A DNA stretch of 64,000 nucleotides, taken from Nitrosospira multiformis (GTDB lineage: Bacteria; Pseudomonadota; Gammaproteobacteria; Burkholderiales; Nitrosomonadaceae). Below, one piece after another: positions 55,265-64,000 of the stretch. Position numbers and translations under genes: made by a program. How positions within the stretch are numbered: the stretch's first letter is position 1; every line of letters begins with the position of its first letter. Below the pieces are notes generated by a model. The model was not told the origin of the DNA and made no database searches. It saw only the letters and a list, made by a program, of their open reading frames with translations. The stretch is taken from NCBI RefSeq assembly GCF_900103165.1, contig NZ_FNKY01000001.1, positions 3,038,001-3,102,000 on the forward strand, in the 5' to 3' direction.

Positions 55265-55582
55265 TTATATGTCAAGCAGTTCGCCATTCGACCTGAAGTA
55301 ACGCACCTTGCGTTTATCTTCCAGGATCTTGATTCCAACGCGATCAGCCTTCTGCGTGGCAGGATTAAAAATTGCCACATTTGAGATCTGAATGGGCTTT
55401 TCCATTTCAACGATTCCACCAGGCGTTCCCTTGTTCGGATTGGGCCGCTGATGTTTCTTGACCTTGTTGGCTCCCTCGACCACCACCAAGTCAGCGCTCA
55501 CGATGCGCAACACCGTGCCACGTTTGCCCTTATCCTTACCGGTGGTGACGATTACGTCATCGCCTTTCTTTAATTTTTGCAT
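55265..55582 (-). CDS. rplX: 50S ribosomal protein L24
   Basis: L24, 105 residues, with the KOW motif near the N-terminus ([24 protein letters not shown]) and [18 protein letters not shown]. An assembly initiator of the large subunit. Second gene of the spc run. Confidence 0.96.
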   Translation of the reverse strand: MQKLKKGDDVIVTTGKDKGKRGTVLRIVSADLVVVEGANKVKKHQRPNPNKGTPGGIVEMEKPIQISNVAIFNPATQKADRVGIKILEDKRKVRYFRSNGELLDI

Positions 55583-55602
55583 ACTGATTCCTTATCGGGC
55601 GC

Positions 55603-55971
55603 TTACAGAACTTCTGGCGCAAGCGAAACGATTTTCATGAAGCGCGCATTGCGTAATTCACGCGTTACTGGGCCAAAAATACGCGTACCAATGGGTTCCA
55701 GCTTGGCGTTCAGCAATACTGCCGCATTCTGGTCAAATTTGATCAACGATCCATCAGTACGCCGTACTCCTTTGGCGGTACGCACCACCACGGCATTATA
55801 TATTTCGCCTTTCTTGACACGGCCTCGTGGCGCCGCATCCTTGATGCTGACTTTTATAACATCGCCGATGCCGGCATAGCGCCGCTTGGAGCCGCCCAGC
55901 ACCTTGATGCACATGATTGAACGCGCGCCCGTATTGTCGGCGACTTGCAGAATCGATTGCATTTGGATCAT
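55603..55971 (-). CDS. rplN: 50S ribosomal protein L14
   Basis: L14, 122 residues: [20 protein letters not shown], then [22 protein letters not shown]. First gene of the spc operon, 200 bp from rpsQ, with its own promoter candidate in that gap. Confidence 0.97.
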   Translation of the reverse strand: MIQMQSILQVADNTGARSIMCIKVLGGSKRRYAGIGDVIKVSIKDAAPRGRVKKGEIYNAVVVRTAKGVRRTDGSLIKFDQNAAVLLNAKLEPIGTRIFGPVTRELRNARFMKIVSLAPEVL

Positions 55972-56111
55972 TATTTACTCACTCTCTCCAACTTTTCCAC
56001 CCGAATTTCAAGGTGCGGATAGTATTGGAACCCGTTCGGGTTGTGGTGCCGCCGAAACTGATCAGCGGCAAAAATTAAAGATCTGAAAACCAGAAGACTA
56101 AAGACTTGAGA

Positions 56112-56140
56112 TTATACGATCATCGTACCAGAATGACAAG
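56112..56140 (-). promoter_or_regulatory. Candidate spc operon promoter
   Basis: On the minus strand TTGTCA (56140-56135) and TATAAT (56117-56112) are separated by exactly 17 bp, one mismatch from the sigma70 consensus. It stands between rpsQ and rplN, where the spc promoter lies in E. coli. The leader of about 130 nt contains two small hairpins (GCCGC/GCGGC and AACCCG/CGGGTT). Confidence 0.8.
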
Positions 56141-56171
56141 ATAAAAAACCTGGCCTGACCTATCATTCAGC

Positions 56172-56435
56172 CTAGATGGTTATAGCCTTTTCCATCAGTT
56201 TAAGTACGCGCCAGGCTTTTGTTTTGGAGAGAGGTCTGCACTCTTCAATGATCACCGTGTCACCTGCATGAAACTCATTATTCTCATCGTGAACATGATA
56301 TTTTTTCGAGCGGACCATAATCTTGCCATAAAGCGCATGTTTAACTTTACGTTCGACCAGAACGGTAATGGTCTTATCCATTTTGTCACTCACGACTTTT
56401 CCTGTGAGAGTACGGCTTAAATTGGCTTCGCTCAT
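56172..56435 (-). CDS. rpsQ: 30S ribosomal protein S17
   Basis: S17, 87 residues, an OB-fold protein with [24 protein letters not shown] and [17 protein letters not shown]. Last gene of the S10 operon; its start overlaps the rpmC stop by 4 bp. Confidence 0.96.
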   Translation of the reverse strand: MSEANLSRTLTGKVVSDKMDKTITVLVERKVKHALYGKIMVRSKKYHVHDENNEFHAGDTVIIEECRPLSKTKAWRVLKLMEKAITI

Positions 56436-56632
56436 GATTGCTTCACTTTCTGGCTGAGAATGGTTTTTGTGCGCGCGATATCCCGGCGCACATTACGCAA
56501 TTGGTTAGTGTTGCCTAGTTGCTGGGTTGCGTGCTGCATGCGCAGGCCAAATTGCGCCTTCAACAACTCCAGGAGTTCCTGCTGCAGTTGTTCCGGATTC
56601 TTGGCCCGGAGTTCGCTGATTTTTGCTTTCAT
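56432..56632 (-). CDS. rpmC: 50S ribosomal protein L29
   Basis: L29, 66 residues, two helices: [28 protein letters not shown] and [16 protein letters not shown]. Sits at the exit tunnel in the ribosome. It starts 2 bp after rplP. Confidence 0.96.
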   Translation of the reverse strand: MKAKISELRAKNPEQLQQELLELLKAQFGLRMQHATQQLGNTNQLRNVRRDIARTKTILSQKVKQS

Positions 56633-56634
56633 AA

Positions 56635-57051
56635 TTAACCGCCTACTTGTCGGATAACAAATGTGGTTTGAATGGGGAGCTTGGCAGCTGCCAAGCGGAA
56701 CGCCTGACGAGCCAGCACTTCGTCAACACCATCCATTTCATACAACATTTTACCGGGTTGAATTTCCGCCACAAAATACTCCGGGTTCCCCTTGCCATTG
56801 CCCATCCGTACCTCGGCTGGTTTATGAGAAATGGGTTTGTCCGGAAAAATACGAATCCAGATACGTCCACCACGTTTAATGTGGCGAGTCATAGCACGCC
56901 GGGCGGCCTCGATCTGTCGCGCGGTTAAACGGCCACGGCCAACAGCCTTAAGCCCGTACTCACCAAAACTAACTTTGGCACCGCGTGTCGCAACCCCCTT
57001 GTTGCGGCCTTTTTGCTGCTTGCGGTATTTTGTTCTAGCTGGCTGCTGCAT
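56635..57051 (-). CDS. rplP: 50S ribosomal protein L16
   Basis: L16, 138 residues, starting [19 protein letters not shown] and containing [27 protein letters not shown] and [20 protein letters not shown]. Its start overlaps the rpsC end by 17 bp. Confidence 0.96.
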   Translation of the reverse strand: MQQPARTKYRKQQKGRNKGVATRGAKVSFGEYGLKAVGRGRLTARQIEAARRAMTRHIKRGGRIWIRIFPDKPISHKPAEVRMGNGKGNPEYFVAEIQPGKMLYEMDGVDEVLARQAFRLAAAKLPIQTTFVIRQVGG

Positions 57052-57931
57052 TTTTCGCTCCTGGCTTTACTGTCTTTCTGGCTGCAGTTTTGGTAGCAGC
57101 CTCATCAGCTGCGTTATCGGATCTTTTGTCTATACCCTTTTCACCAACTCCGGTTTCAGTTCTTGCCTCAGTTCCGGCAGCCGGCTTTGATCCCGCCGCA
57201 ACCTTGACTGGACTTGAAGCCGGTCTTCTGGCCGGGCGTTTCTTCTCCGGTTCTCCAGCCGGAATGAGCGCTTGCGCTGGCGTCGCCACGAGTTGCTCAT
57301 TCCGACCGATCACTTCACCCTTGAACACCCATACCTTAATTCCAATCACACCATACGTAGTCTTGGCTTCGGAAGTACCATAATCCAGATCGGCGCGCAA
57401 AGTATGAAGGGGCACACGGCCTTCCCGATACCATTCTGTGCGGGCAATTTCGATGCCATTCAATCGTCCGGCGCTCATGATCTTAATGCCTTGGGCACCC
57501 AGTCGCATGGCATTTTGCATTGCACGTTTCATGGCACGACGGAACATGATGCGCTTTTCCAATTGCTGCGCGATATTGTCGGCGATAAGTTGCGCGTCAA
57601 TTTCCGGTTTGCGGATTTCTTCGATGTTCACGTGAACAGGAACACCCATGAGCTTTTGCAGCGCTCCACGCAGAACCTCGATATCTTCGCCTTTTTTGCC
57701 TATGACAACACCCGGGCGTGAGCTATAAATGGTAATGCGTGCGTTCTTGGACGGCCGTTCGATAATCACACGCCCTACTGATGCGTGCGCCAACTTCTTT
57801 TTCAGGTAGTCTCGTACCTTGATATCTTCGTTCAGCATCGCGGGAAATTTTCTTCCGTTGGCATACCATTTCGATGACCAGTTTTTTAGCACCGAAAGCC
57901 GGAAACCTGTTGGATGTATTTTTTGTCCCAT
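57035..57931 (-). CDS. rpsC: 30S ribosomal protein S3 with long C-terminal extension
   Basis: The S3 core is normal ([24 protein letters not shown] domain [38 protein letters not shown]). The protein is 298 residues, clearly longer than the 230 or so usual. The last 75-90 residues are Ala/Pro/Lys/Thr-rich and low in complexity ([27 protein letters not shown]). The extension stays in frame and overlaps rplP, so it is real coding sequence. Such tails vary among betaproteobacteria; a function is not known to me. Confidence 0.95.
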   Translation of the reverse strand: MGQKIHPTGFRLSVLKNWSSKWYANGRKFPAMLNEDIKVRDYLKKKLAHASVGRVIIERPSKNARITIYSSRPGVVIGKKGEDIEVLRGALQKLMGVPVHVNIEEIRKPEIDAQLIADNIAQQLEKRIMFRRAMKRAMQNAMRLGAQGIKIMSAGRLNGIEIARTEWYREGRVPLHTLRADLDYGTSEAKTTYGVIGIKVWVFKGEVIGRNEQLVATPAQALIPAGEPEKKRPARRPASSPVKVAAGSKPAAGTEARTETGVGEKGIDKRSDNAADEAATKTAARKTVKPGAKNAAAS

Positions 57932-57948
57932 AATGGCTTCGTAGATCC

Positions 57949-58296
57949 CTATTTTTTGTTGCCGGCTTTATCACCGACAGTAAGAAAAATGTGACAGGTT
58001 GGCTTGACAATACGATTGCCACGCCCTTTGGCGCGAGCGCTGGTACGCATCATGGATGGTCCGCGATCTACATATATAGTCGATACCTTTAGCTCGTCTA
58101 TGTCAGCACCATCATTATGCTCCGCATTGGCAATGGCCGATTCCAGCAATTTCCGGATAATGACCGCTCCCTTCTTCGGGCTAAAGGCAAGCAGATTAAG
58201 CGCCCGATCCACCGGCAGGCCCCGAATCTGGTCAGCCACAAGACGTCCTTTCTGCTCGGACAGCCTAACTCCGCGCAATACAGCAGTTGTTTGCAT
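57949..58296 (-). CDS. rplV: 50S ribosomal protein L22
   Basis: L22, 115 residues, with [22 protein letters not shown] and the tunnel hairpin tip [20 protein letters not shown]. An AGGAG site precedes the ATG. The hairpin residues linked with macrolide resistance look undisturbed. Confidence 0.96.
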   Translation of the reverse strand: MQTTAVLRGVRLSEQKGRLVADQIRGLPVDRALNLLAFSPKKGAVIIRKLLESAIANAEHNDGADIDELKVSTIYVDRGPSMMRTSARAKGRGNRIVKPTCHIFLTVGDKAGNKK

Positions 58297-58305
58297 GTTA
58301 ATCTC

Positions 58306-58593
58306 CTATTTCTTCGATCCAGCCGCTGCTTTCTTGTCGCCTGAATGTCCCTTAAAGGTACGGGTATGGGAGAATTCCCCAAGTTTGTGCCCTACCATAT
58401 TCTCTGTCACATATACCGGAACATGCTGCTTGCCATTGTGCACTGCAATGGTCAAACCGATAAAATCGGGAAGAACAGTGGAGCGGCGTGACCAGGTTTT
58501 GATCGGACGCTTATCACTGGTCGCACGCGCATTCTCGACCTTGTTCATCAGATGCAAGTCAACGAATGGTCCTTTTTTTACGGAACGTGCCAT
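58306..58593 (-). CDS. rpsS: 30S ribosomal protein S19
   Basis: S19, 95 residues: [20 protein letters not shown] and [29 protein letters not shown]. Normal S10-operon place between rplB and rplV. Confidence 0.97.
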   Translation of the reverse strand: MARSVKKGPFVDLHLMNKVENARATSDKRPIKTWSRRSTVLPDFIGLTIAVHNGKQHVPVYVTENMVGHKLGEFSHTRTFKGHSGDKKAAAGSKK

Positions 58594-58599
58594 GATTCA

Positions 58600-59433
58600 T
58601 TACCCCTTATTTGAATAACGACGACGTACGATCATACCGTCGGTACGCTTATTGGTGCGTGTACGAAAACCCTTGGCGGGTGTTCCCCACGGGCTGACTG
58701 GATGACGGCCGGCGGCAGTTCTGCCTTCACCACCGCCATGCGGATGGTCTACAGGATTCATCACTACGCCGCGCACAGTTGGCCGAATGCCACGCCAGCG
58801 TTGCGCACCTGCTTTACCGATAGAGCGCAGGTTATGCTCTTCGTTGCCTACTTCACCTATAGTGGCCCGGCAATTCACGTGCACTTTGCGAATCTCTCCC
58901 GAACGCAGGCGCAGTTGCGCGTAATCCCCCTCGCGTGCAAGAAGTTGCACCGATGTACCTGCCGAACGGGCCAGTTGCGCGCCCTTGCCAGGCATCATTT
59001 CCACGCAGTGAATGGTGCTCCCTACTGGAATATTGCGTAATGGTAGTGCGTTACCGTTTTTGATTGGCGCATCCACGCCGTTCATCAACTGCATCCCGCT
59101 GACAACCCCCTTTGGCGCGATAATGTAGCGGCGCTCGCCATCTGCATAGCAAAGCAACGCCAAATTGGCACTGCGATTCGGGTCGTATTCCAGTCGCTCG
59201 ACCTTGGCAGCGATCCCATCCTTGTTACGGCGAAAATCCACCATTCGATAGTGCTGCTTATGGCCCCCTCCCATATGACGGGTGGTGATGTGACCATTGT
59301 GGTTACGTCCGGCTGTATGATTCTGCTTCTCCACCAGCCTGGCGTAGGGTGCGCCCTTGTGTAAACCGGGATTGACAACCTTGATTACCGCGCGACGGCC
59401 AGGTGAAGTTGGCTTGACTTTAACGAGTGCCAT
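58600..59433 (-). CDS. rplB: 50S ribosomal protein L2
   Basis: L2, 277 residues, with [19 protein letters not shown], the [19 protein letters not shown] segment at the peptidyl-transferase centre and the basic C-terminus. Its ATG overlaps the rplW stop by 1 bp. Confidence 0.97.
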   Translation of the reverse strand: MALVKVKPTSPGRRAVIKVVNPGLHKGAPYARLVEKQNHTAGRNHNGHITTRHMGGGHKQHYRMVDFRRNKDGIAAKVERLEYDPNRSANLALLCYADGERRYIIAPKGVVSGMQLMNGVDAPIKNGNALPLRNIPVGSTIHCVEMMPGKGAQLARSAGTSVQLLAREGDYAQLRLRSGEIRKVHVNCRATIGEVGNEEHNLRSIGKAGAQRWRGIRPTVRGVVMNPVDHPHGGGEGRTAAGRHPVSPWGTPAKGFRTRTNKRTDGMIVRRRYSNKG

Positions 59434-59768
59434 TACTTCGCCTCCCCTTGTGCAATTTCAGAAAAATTGATTTCCTGACCGGACCTGATGCTGACATAGG
59501 CCTTCTTCCAATTACTGCGGCGCCCCATGAAACGACCAAAGCGCTTCTCTTTTCCCTTGACGTTAGCCACCTGCACACTCTTCACTTCGATGTTTTGAGC
59601 CTTCCACATCAATTCAACAGCGGCTTTTATCTCGGCCTTGGTGGCATCCGATATCACACGAAAAATGACCTGATTATGCTTCTCAGCGATATAGGTAGCC
59701 TTTTCCGAGATCTGAGGCGCCAGTATTACCTGCATCAGGCGTTCAGGGTTAAATGTTTGCGCACTCAT
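59433..59768 (-). CDS. rplW: 50S ribosomal protein L23
   Basis: L23, 111 residues, with [27 protein letters not shown] and the basic loop [20 protein letters not shown]. Docking site for trigger factor and SRP in bacteria. It overlaps rplD by 4 bp. Confidence 0.96.
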   Translation of the reverse strand: MSAQTFNPERLMQVILAPQISEKATYIAEKHNQVIFRVISDATKAEIKAAVELMWKAQNIEVKSVQVANVKGKEKRFGRFMGRRSNWKKAYVSIRSGQEINFSEIAQGEAK

Positions 59769-60385
59769 GCAAGCAGCTCCTCAATTTTTGTCAATGCGCC
59801 ACGCGTCATCAACACGGAGGCAAAACGCATAAGACTGACCGGATCGGCATGGCCCGCTTCCACCACCAGCACATGGGGCAAATTACGGGATGAAAGATAA
59901 AGATTCTCATCCACGCTATCGGTAATGATCATCACGTCATTCAACCCCATATCTTTCAGTTTCCGGGCCAGGACGTTGGTTTTTGGCGCATCCACAGTAA
60001 AATTCTCCACTACCGACAAACGATCCTCACGTACGAGCTGTGACAGGATGGCGCCGATACCGGCACGATACATCTTGCGATTGACCTTGTGGCTAAAGTT
60101 TTCTTCGGGGCTATTGGGGAAAATCTTACCACCACCCCTCCATAACGGACTGGAAGCCATACCGGAACGTGCGCGGCCCGTACCTTTCTGCCGCCAGGGC
60201 TTGCGGGTGGATTTAGCGACATCCGATCGCCCTTTTTGAGCACGATTAGCGCTGCGAGCATTGGCCAGATAAGCAGTAACCACTTGATGTATCAAGGATT
60301 CATTATATTCACGGCCAAACAGGGCATCTGAGGCAGAAACGCTTGCGGCAGCCTGACCATCGTCATTGATGAGTTTAAGTTCCAT
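59765..60385 (-). CDS. rplD: 50S ribosomal protein L4
   Basis: L4, 206 residues, with the extended tunnel loop ([29 protein letters not shown]). In E. coli L4 also represses the S10 operon through its leader; not shown here. It overlaps rplC by 1 bp. Confidence 0.96.
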   Translation of the reverse strand: MELKLINDDGQAAASVSASDALFGREYNESLIHQVVTAYLANARSANRAQKGRSDVAKSTRKPWRQKGTGRARSGMASSPLWRGGGKIFPNSPEENFSHKVNRKMYRAGIGAILSQLVREDRLSVVENFTVDAPKTNVLARKLKDMGLNDVMIITDSVDENLYLSSRNLPHVLVVEAGHADPVSLMRFASVLMTRGALTKIEELLA

Positions 60386-61107
60386 TATGCACCCGCCTTC
60401 TTGGCAGCTTTGGTGCCACCTTTCGCGCCTGTCGTATCCGCCTTGACAGCGGATTGCGTGCGGATCCGGGAAACCTTTACACTCGGATGCACTATTACGT
60501 CACCGCCTCTAGACCCAGGAATGGCACCCTTAATGAGTAACAAACCACGCTCTGTATCAACTCGAAGCACTTCCAGGTTCTGGGTGGTGCGCTGCACACT
60601 TCCCAAATGCCCGGACATGCGCTTGCCGGGAAATACACGGCCGGGATCCTGCGCCATGCCAATGGAACCCGGTACATTATGTGATTTTGAATTGCCGTGA
60701 CTGGCGCGATTTGAAGAGAAACCGTGACGCTTGATCACGCCCGCATAACCTTTGCCAATGGAGGTACCCGTTACATCCACCTTCTGCCCGACTTGGAAAA
60801 TATCCAAACCGATGACTGCGCCAGGCTTAAGATTAAGGAGCGCCTCCTGCGTTACACGGAACTCCTTGAGGATGTGACCGGCTTCCACCGCGGCCTTGGC
60901 GAAATGCCCGGCCGCGGGCTTATTGACGCGACTGGCGCGACGCTTCCCAAATGTCACCTGCACTGCGGAATAGCCGTCTGTATCAGGGGTTTTAATTTGT
61001 GTGACACGATTGTTCGACACGTCAAGCACCGTAACCGGCTGGCTATCGCCATCGTCGGTAAAAATGCGAGTCATGCCAACCTTGCGGCCGACAAGTCCTA
61101 AACTCAT
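60385..61107 (-). CDS. rplC: 50S ribosomal protein L3
   Basis: L3, 240 residues: [20 protein letters not shown] at the start and the loop [38 protein letters not shown] short Ala/Lys-rich C-terminal extension ([19 protein letters not shown]) follows the core. A 118-bp spacer with hairpins separates it from rpsJ. Confidence 0.96.
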   Translation of the reverse strand: MSLGLVGRKVGMTRIFTDDGDSQPVTVLDVSNNRVTQIKTPDTDGYSAVQVTFGKRRASRVNKPAAGHFAKAAVEAGHILKEFRVTQEALLNLKPGAVIGLDIFQVGQKVDVTGTSIGKGYAGVIKRHGFSSNRASHGNSKSHNVPGSIGMAQDPGRVFPGKRMSGHLGSVQRTTQNLEVLRVDTERGLLLIKGAIPGSRGGDVIVHPSVKVSRIRTQSAVKADTTGAKGGTKAAKKAGA

Positions 61108-61225
61108 TTTAATTACCCTTTCTTAAAAGGTGCCGATTGCAATTGACCGGCAGTTTAAATCCGCTTTGGATTTAGCGATTAAACTATTGATTCAACAAAT
61201 AAACTAAAGACACAATATTCAAAAC
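61108..61225 (-). other. Structured spacer between rpsJ and rplC
   Basis: The transcript can form TAAATCC-AAAGC-GGATTTA and TGCCG...CGGCA stem-loops in this 118-bp spacer, which is larger than the near-zero spacing elsewhere in the operon. A regulatory role in rplC translation is possible but unproved. No T-run follows either stem. Confidence 0.45.
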
Positions 61226-61534
61226 TTACAACTTTATTTCCACATCCACGCCTGCGGGTAGATCCAGTTTCATCAGGGCATCCACTGTCTTGTCGGTGGG
61301 ATCCATAATGTCCATTAAACGCAGATGAGTTCGAATTTCGAACTGGTCGCGCGAAGTCTTGTTAACATGAGGAGAACGTAGTACATCGAAGCGCTCGATG
61401 CGTGTAGGCAGGGGCACAGGTCCCTTTACCACAGCACCGGTACGCTTGGCGGTTTCAACAATCTCCATCGCTGACTTATCGATCAACCGATAATCAAACG
61501 CTTTCAGACGAATACGTATTTTCTGGCTTTGCAT
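61226..61534 (-). CDS. rpsJ: 30S ribosomal protein S10 (NusE)
   Basis: S10, 102 residues from ATG 61534 ([20 protein letters not shown]), with GAGG seven bases upstream; a TTG two codons earlier is less likely. It also serves in antitermination as NusE. First gene of the S10 run, 87 bp after tuf. The spacer before it has a perfect GATTTGAT/ATCAAATC hairpin at 61574-61596. Confidence 0.96.
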   Translation of the reverse strand: MQSQKIRIRLKAFDYRLIDKSAMEIVETAKRTGAVVKGPVPLPTRIERFDVLRSPHVNKTSRDQFEIRTHLRLMDIMDPTDKTVDALMKLDLPAGVDVEIKL

Positions 61535-61621
61535 AGTCAAACCTCAGGTTGAGGACTCGGATTTCGAATTGGCGATTTGATACGTGGCATCAAATCTTAA
61601 ACCCTATCCTTAATCCTATTA

Positions 61622-62812
61622 TTACTCAATAACTTTTGCCACCACGCCTGCGCCGACGGTTCTTCCGCCTTCGCGAATGGCAAAACGCAGCCCTTCTTCC
61701 ATGGCAATCGGCGCAATCAAGTTCACCGTCACCGATACATTGTCCCCAGGCATCACCATCTCCGTTCCCGCCGGCAGTTCTATCGCCCCGGTCACATCAG
61801 TGGTGCGAAAATAAAACTGGGGCCGGTATCCCTGGAAAAATGGGGTATGGCGTCCACCTTCTTCCTTGCTCAGCACATAGATCTCGGCCGCAAACTTGGT
61901 GTGCGGGGTGATGCTGCCTGGCTTGGCCAATACTTGTCCACGCTCGACTTCTTCCCGTTTGGTACCCCGCAGCAGTACGCCAACGTTGTCCCCCGCCTGT
62001 CCCTGGTCCAGCAGCTTCCGAAACATTTCCACGCCGGTACAGACCGTCTTCACGGTAGGCTTCAAGCCTACGATCTCGATTTCTTCGCCCACTTTGACTA
62101 TGCCGCGTTCAACCCGGCCCGTCACCACGGTACCCCGTCCGGAAATGGAAAAAACGTCTTCCACCGGCATCAGAAAGGGGCCGTCTATCGCCCGCACCGG
62201 TTCCGGAATGTAGCTGTCCAATGCATCCGCCAGCTTGAATATGGAGGGCTCGCCTATGTCGCTCTGATCACCTTCCAGCGCTTTCAGCGCAGAACCTATG
62301 ATGATCGGTGTGTCGTCGCCAGGAAAATTGTATTTGGAGAGCAGTTCGCGTACTTCCATTTCCACCAGTTCCAATAACTCGGCGTCGTCCACCATGTCGG
62401 CTTTGTTCATGTAGACGATGATGTACGGTACGCCTACCTGGCGTGCCAGCAGGATGTGTTCGCGCGTTTGCGGCATCGGCCCATCGGCAGCCGATACCAC
62501 CAGTATGGCGCCGTCCATCTGCGCCGCGCCCGTTATCATGTTCTTGACGTAGTCAGCATGGCCAGGACAGTCAACATGGGCGTAATGGCGAGCGCTGGTC
62601 TCGTATTCAACATGGGAGGTGTTGATGGTAATGCCCCGTGCTTTCTCTTCCGGCGCCGAGTCAATCTGTGCGTAACTCTTCGCTTCACCACCAAATTTCT
62701 TCGCCAGCACCATCGTCACCGCCGCCGTCAGCGTGGTCTTGCCATGATCCACGTGCCCAATCGTCCCTACATTTACGTGCGGTTTCGTCCGCTCAAATTT
62801 GCTCTTTGCCAT
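61622..62812 (-). CDS. tuf: Elongation factor Tu
   Basis: The 396-residue GTPase delivers aminoacyl-tRNA. G1 [14 protein letters not shown], switch [21 protein letters not shown] and [16 protein letters not shown] are all present, and domains 2 and 3 are complete to [11 protein letters not shown]. It follows fusA by 24 bp in the str-type order. Many betaproteobacteria have a second tuf copy elsewhere. Confidence 0.97.
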   Translation of the reverse strand: MAKSKFERTKPHVNVGTIGHVDHGKTTLTAAVTMVLAKKFGGEAKSYAQIDSAPEEKARGITINTSHVEYETSARHYAHVDCPGHADYVKNMITGAAQMDGAILVVSAADGPMPQTREHILLARQVGVPYIIVYMNKADMVDDAELLELVEMEVRELLSKYNFPGDDTPIIIGSALKALEGDQSDIGEPSIFKLADALDSYIPEPVRAIDGPFLMPVEDVFSISGRGTVVTGRVERGIVKVGEEIEIVGLKPTVKTVCTGVEMFRKLLDQGQAGDNVGVLLRGTKREEVERGQVLAKPGSITPHTKFAAEIYVLSKEEGGRHTPFFQGYRPQFYFRTTDVTGAIELPAGTEMVMPGDNVSVTVNLIAPIAMEEGLRFAIREGGRTVGAGVVAKVIE

Positions 62813-62836
62813 GTTGTACCCTTTACTTAATGACGG

Positions 62837-64000
62837 TTATTTCTTATTAATAACGGCTTCAGCTACATTTTTCGGTGCTTCGGAATAATGCTTGAACTCC
62901 ATGGTATACGTTGCGCGCCCCTGAGTCGCGGAACGCAAGGTAGTTGAATAGCCAAACATTTCCGCCAGCGGAACTTCTGCTCGTATCACCTTGAGACCAG
63001 GAAGATCGTCCATTCCTTGGATCATGCCGCGACGGGAGGATAAATCGCCTACCACATTGCCCATAAAATCGGCTGGCGTTTCCACTTCCACCGCCATCAT
63101 TGGTTCCAGCAACACCGGGTTGGCTTTACGCATTCCATCCTTGAATGCAATTGAAGCCGCCATCTTAAAGGCATTCTCATTGGAATCCACATCGTGATAG
63201 GAACCATCAAATAGCGTGACTTTGACATCCACTACTGGAAAGCCCGCCAATACGCCGTTGGGAAGGGTATCGCGCAAACCTTTTTCCACCGCCGGAATAT
63301 ACTCGCGCGGCACTGTCCCGCCTTTGATGGCGTCAACAAACTCAAAGCCTTTACCCGCCTCATGCGGCTCCATTTTGAGCCAGACGTGACCATACTGACC
63401 GCGTCCACCGGATTGTTTGATAAATTTCCCTTCAACCTCCACCGCCTTTCTGATGGCTTCACGATACGCCACCTGCGGAGCACCTACGTTGGCTTCCACA
63501 CTGAATTCACGCTTCATGCGGTCTACAATGATTTCCAGGTGTAATTCCCCCATGCCGGAAATAATGGTCTGACCGGATTCCTCATCGGTGCGAACGCGAA
63601 AAGACGGATCTTCTTGCGCCAGACGATTCAAAGCGATACCCATCTTCTCCTGATCCAGTTTTGTTTTTGGCTCCACTGCAACATGAATGACAGGCTCGGG
63701 AAATATCATCCGCTCAAGCGTGATGATGTCGCCAGGATCGCATAACGTATCGCCGGTAACGGCTTCCTTCAAACCTACTGCCGCGGCAATATCCCCGGCA
63801 CGGACTTCCTTGATCTCTTCTCGTTGGTTGGCATGCATTTGCAACAGCCTTCCAATTCGCTCCTTCCGTCCTTTAATCGGGTTGTAGATCGTATCGCCGG
63901 ACGCCACCACCCCGGAATAAACACGAAAAAAAATCAGCTGGCCCACATAGGGATCCGTCGCAATCTTGAACGCCAGACCGGCGAATGGCTCTTCGTCGCT
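62837..64000 (-). CDS. fusA: Elongation factor G, 5' part outside window
   Basis: The frame is open to the last base of the window, so only the C-terminal 387 residues are seen: domain II ([23 protein letters not shown]) through domains III-V ([90 protein letters not shown]). The GTPase domain lies beyond the edge. It precedes tuf. Confidence 0.97.
   Translation of the reverse strand, partial: SDEEPFAGLAFKIATDPYVGQLIFFRVYSGVVASGDTIYNPIKGRKERIGRLLQMHANQREEIKEVRAGDIAAAVGLKEAVTGDTLCDPGDIITLERMIFPEPVIHVAVEPKTKLDQEKMGIALNRLAQEDPSFRVRTDEESGQTIISGMGELHLEIIVDRMKREFSVEANVGAPQVAYREAIRKAVEVEGKFIKQSGGRGQYGHVWLKMEPHEAGKGFEFVDAIKGGTVPREYIPAVEKGLRDTLPNGVLAGFPVVDVKVTLFDGSYHDVDSNENAFKMAASIAFKDGMRKANPVLLEPMMAVEVETPADFMGNVVGDLSSRRGMIQGMDDLPGLKVIRAEVPLAEMFGYSTTLRSATQGRATYTMEFKHYSEAPKNVAEAVINKK

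Overview
The window looks like a chromosomal segment of a betaproteobacterial ammonia oxidiser, most likely a Nitrosospira species. The main evidence is a complete hydroxylamine-oxidation cluster (haoA-haoB-cycA-cycB) close to an ammonia monooxygenase operon (amoCAB, minus strand), with AmoA and AmoC sequences of the betaproteobacterial type. The his-hinT-tatABC order and the S10-spc-alpha ribosomal order are also betaproteobacterial. Genus is judged from remembered sequence similarity, not from a search. I saw no rRNA, tRNA, CRISPR array, complete insertion sequence or prophage.

Layout. 1-6.0 kb: a cut-off membrane protein, then a minus-strand 2-methylcitrate block (prpD, an MliC-like lipoprotein, a DedA protein, prpC-prpB). 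6.0-6.7 kb: the decayed 3' end of malate dehydrogenase and a gene-free spacer. 6.7-21.7 kb: a plus-strand TCA and carbon block, sdhC-sdhD-sdhA-zwf-glgP-sdhB-[270-bp MITE-like element]-sdhE-gltA-sucA-sucB-lpdA. Here zwf and glgP separate sdhA from sdhB. 22.0-31.2 kb: hisGDCBHAFIE-hinT-tatABC. 31.2-33.2 kb: a DegS-like protease (minus) and a Nif3/YbgI protein (plus).

33.5-42.9 kb is the energy core. haoA-haoB-cycA-cycB reads right, followed by a MocR-type GntR/aminotransferase regulator. That gene converges on amoCAB, which reads left. A perfect 40-bp palindrome and a strong intrinsic terminator lie between them. AmoCAB oxidises ammonia to hydroxylamine, HAO oxidises hydroxylamine, and c554 and cM552 pass electrons to quinone. 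This amo copy ends at amoB, with no amoE/amoD after it.

43.5-46.9 kb: gluQ, an NDH-2-like flavoprotein whose stop codon lies in the arm of a second inverted-repeat element, and two small uncharacterised genes. 47.1-64 kb (minus strand): fusA (cut by the edge)-tuf-rpsJ...rpsQ, an spc-type promoter, rplN...rpmJ, then rpsM-rpsK-rpsD-rpoA-rplQ and a terminator.

I did not find a wholly new multi-gene system. The most notable items are the MITE at the sdhE start codon, the split sdh operon, the mdh relic, the hao/MocR/amo arrangement with its palindrome, the HaoA C-terminal tail and the two small uncharacterised genes.
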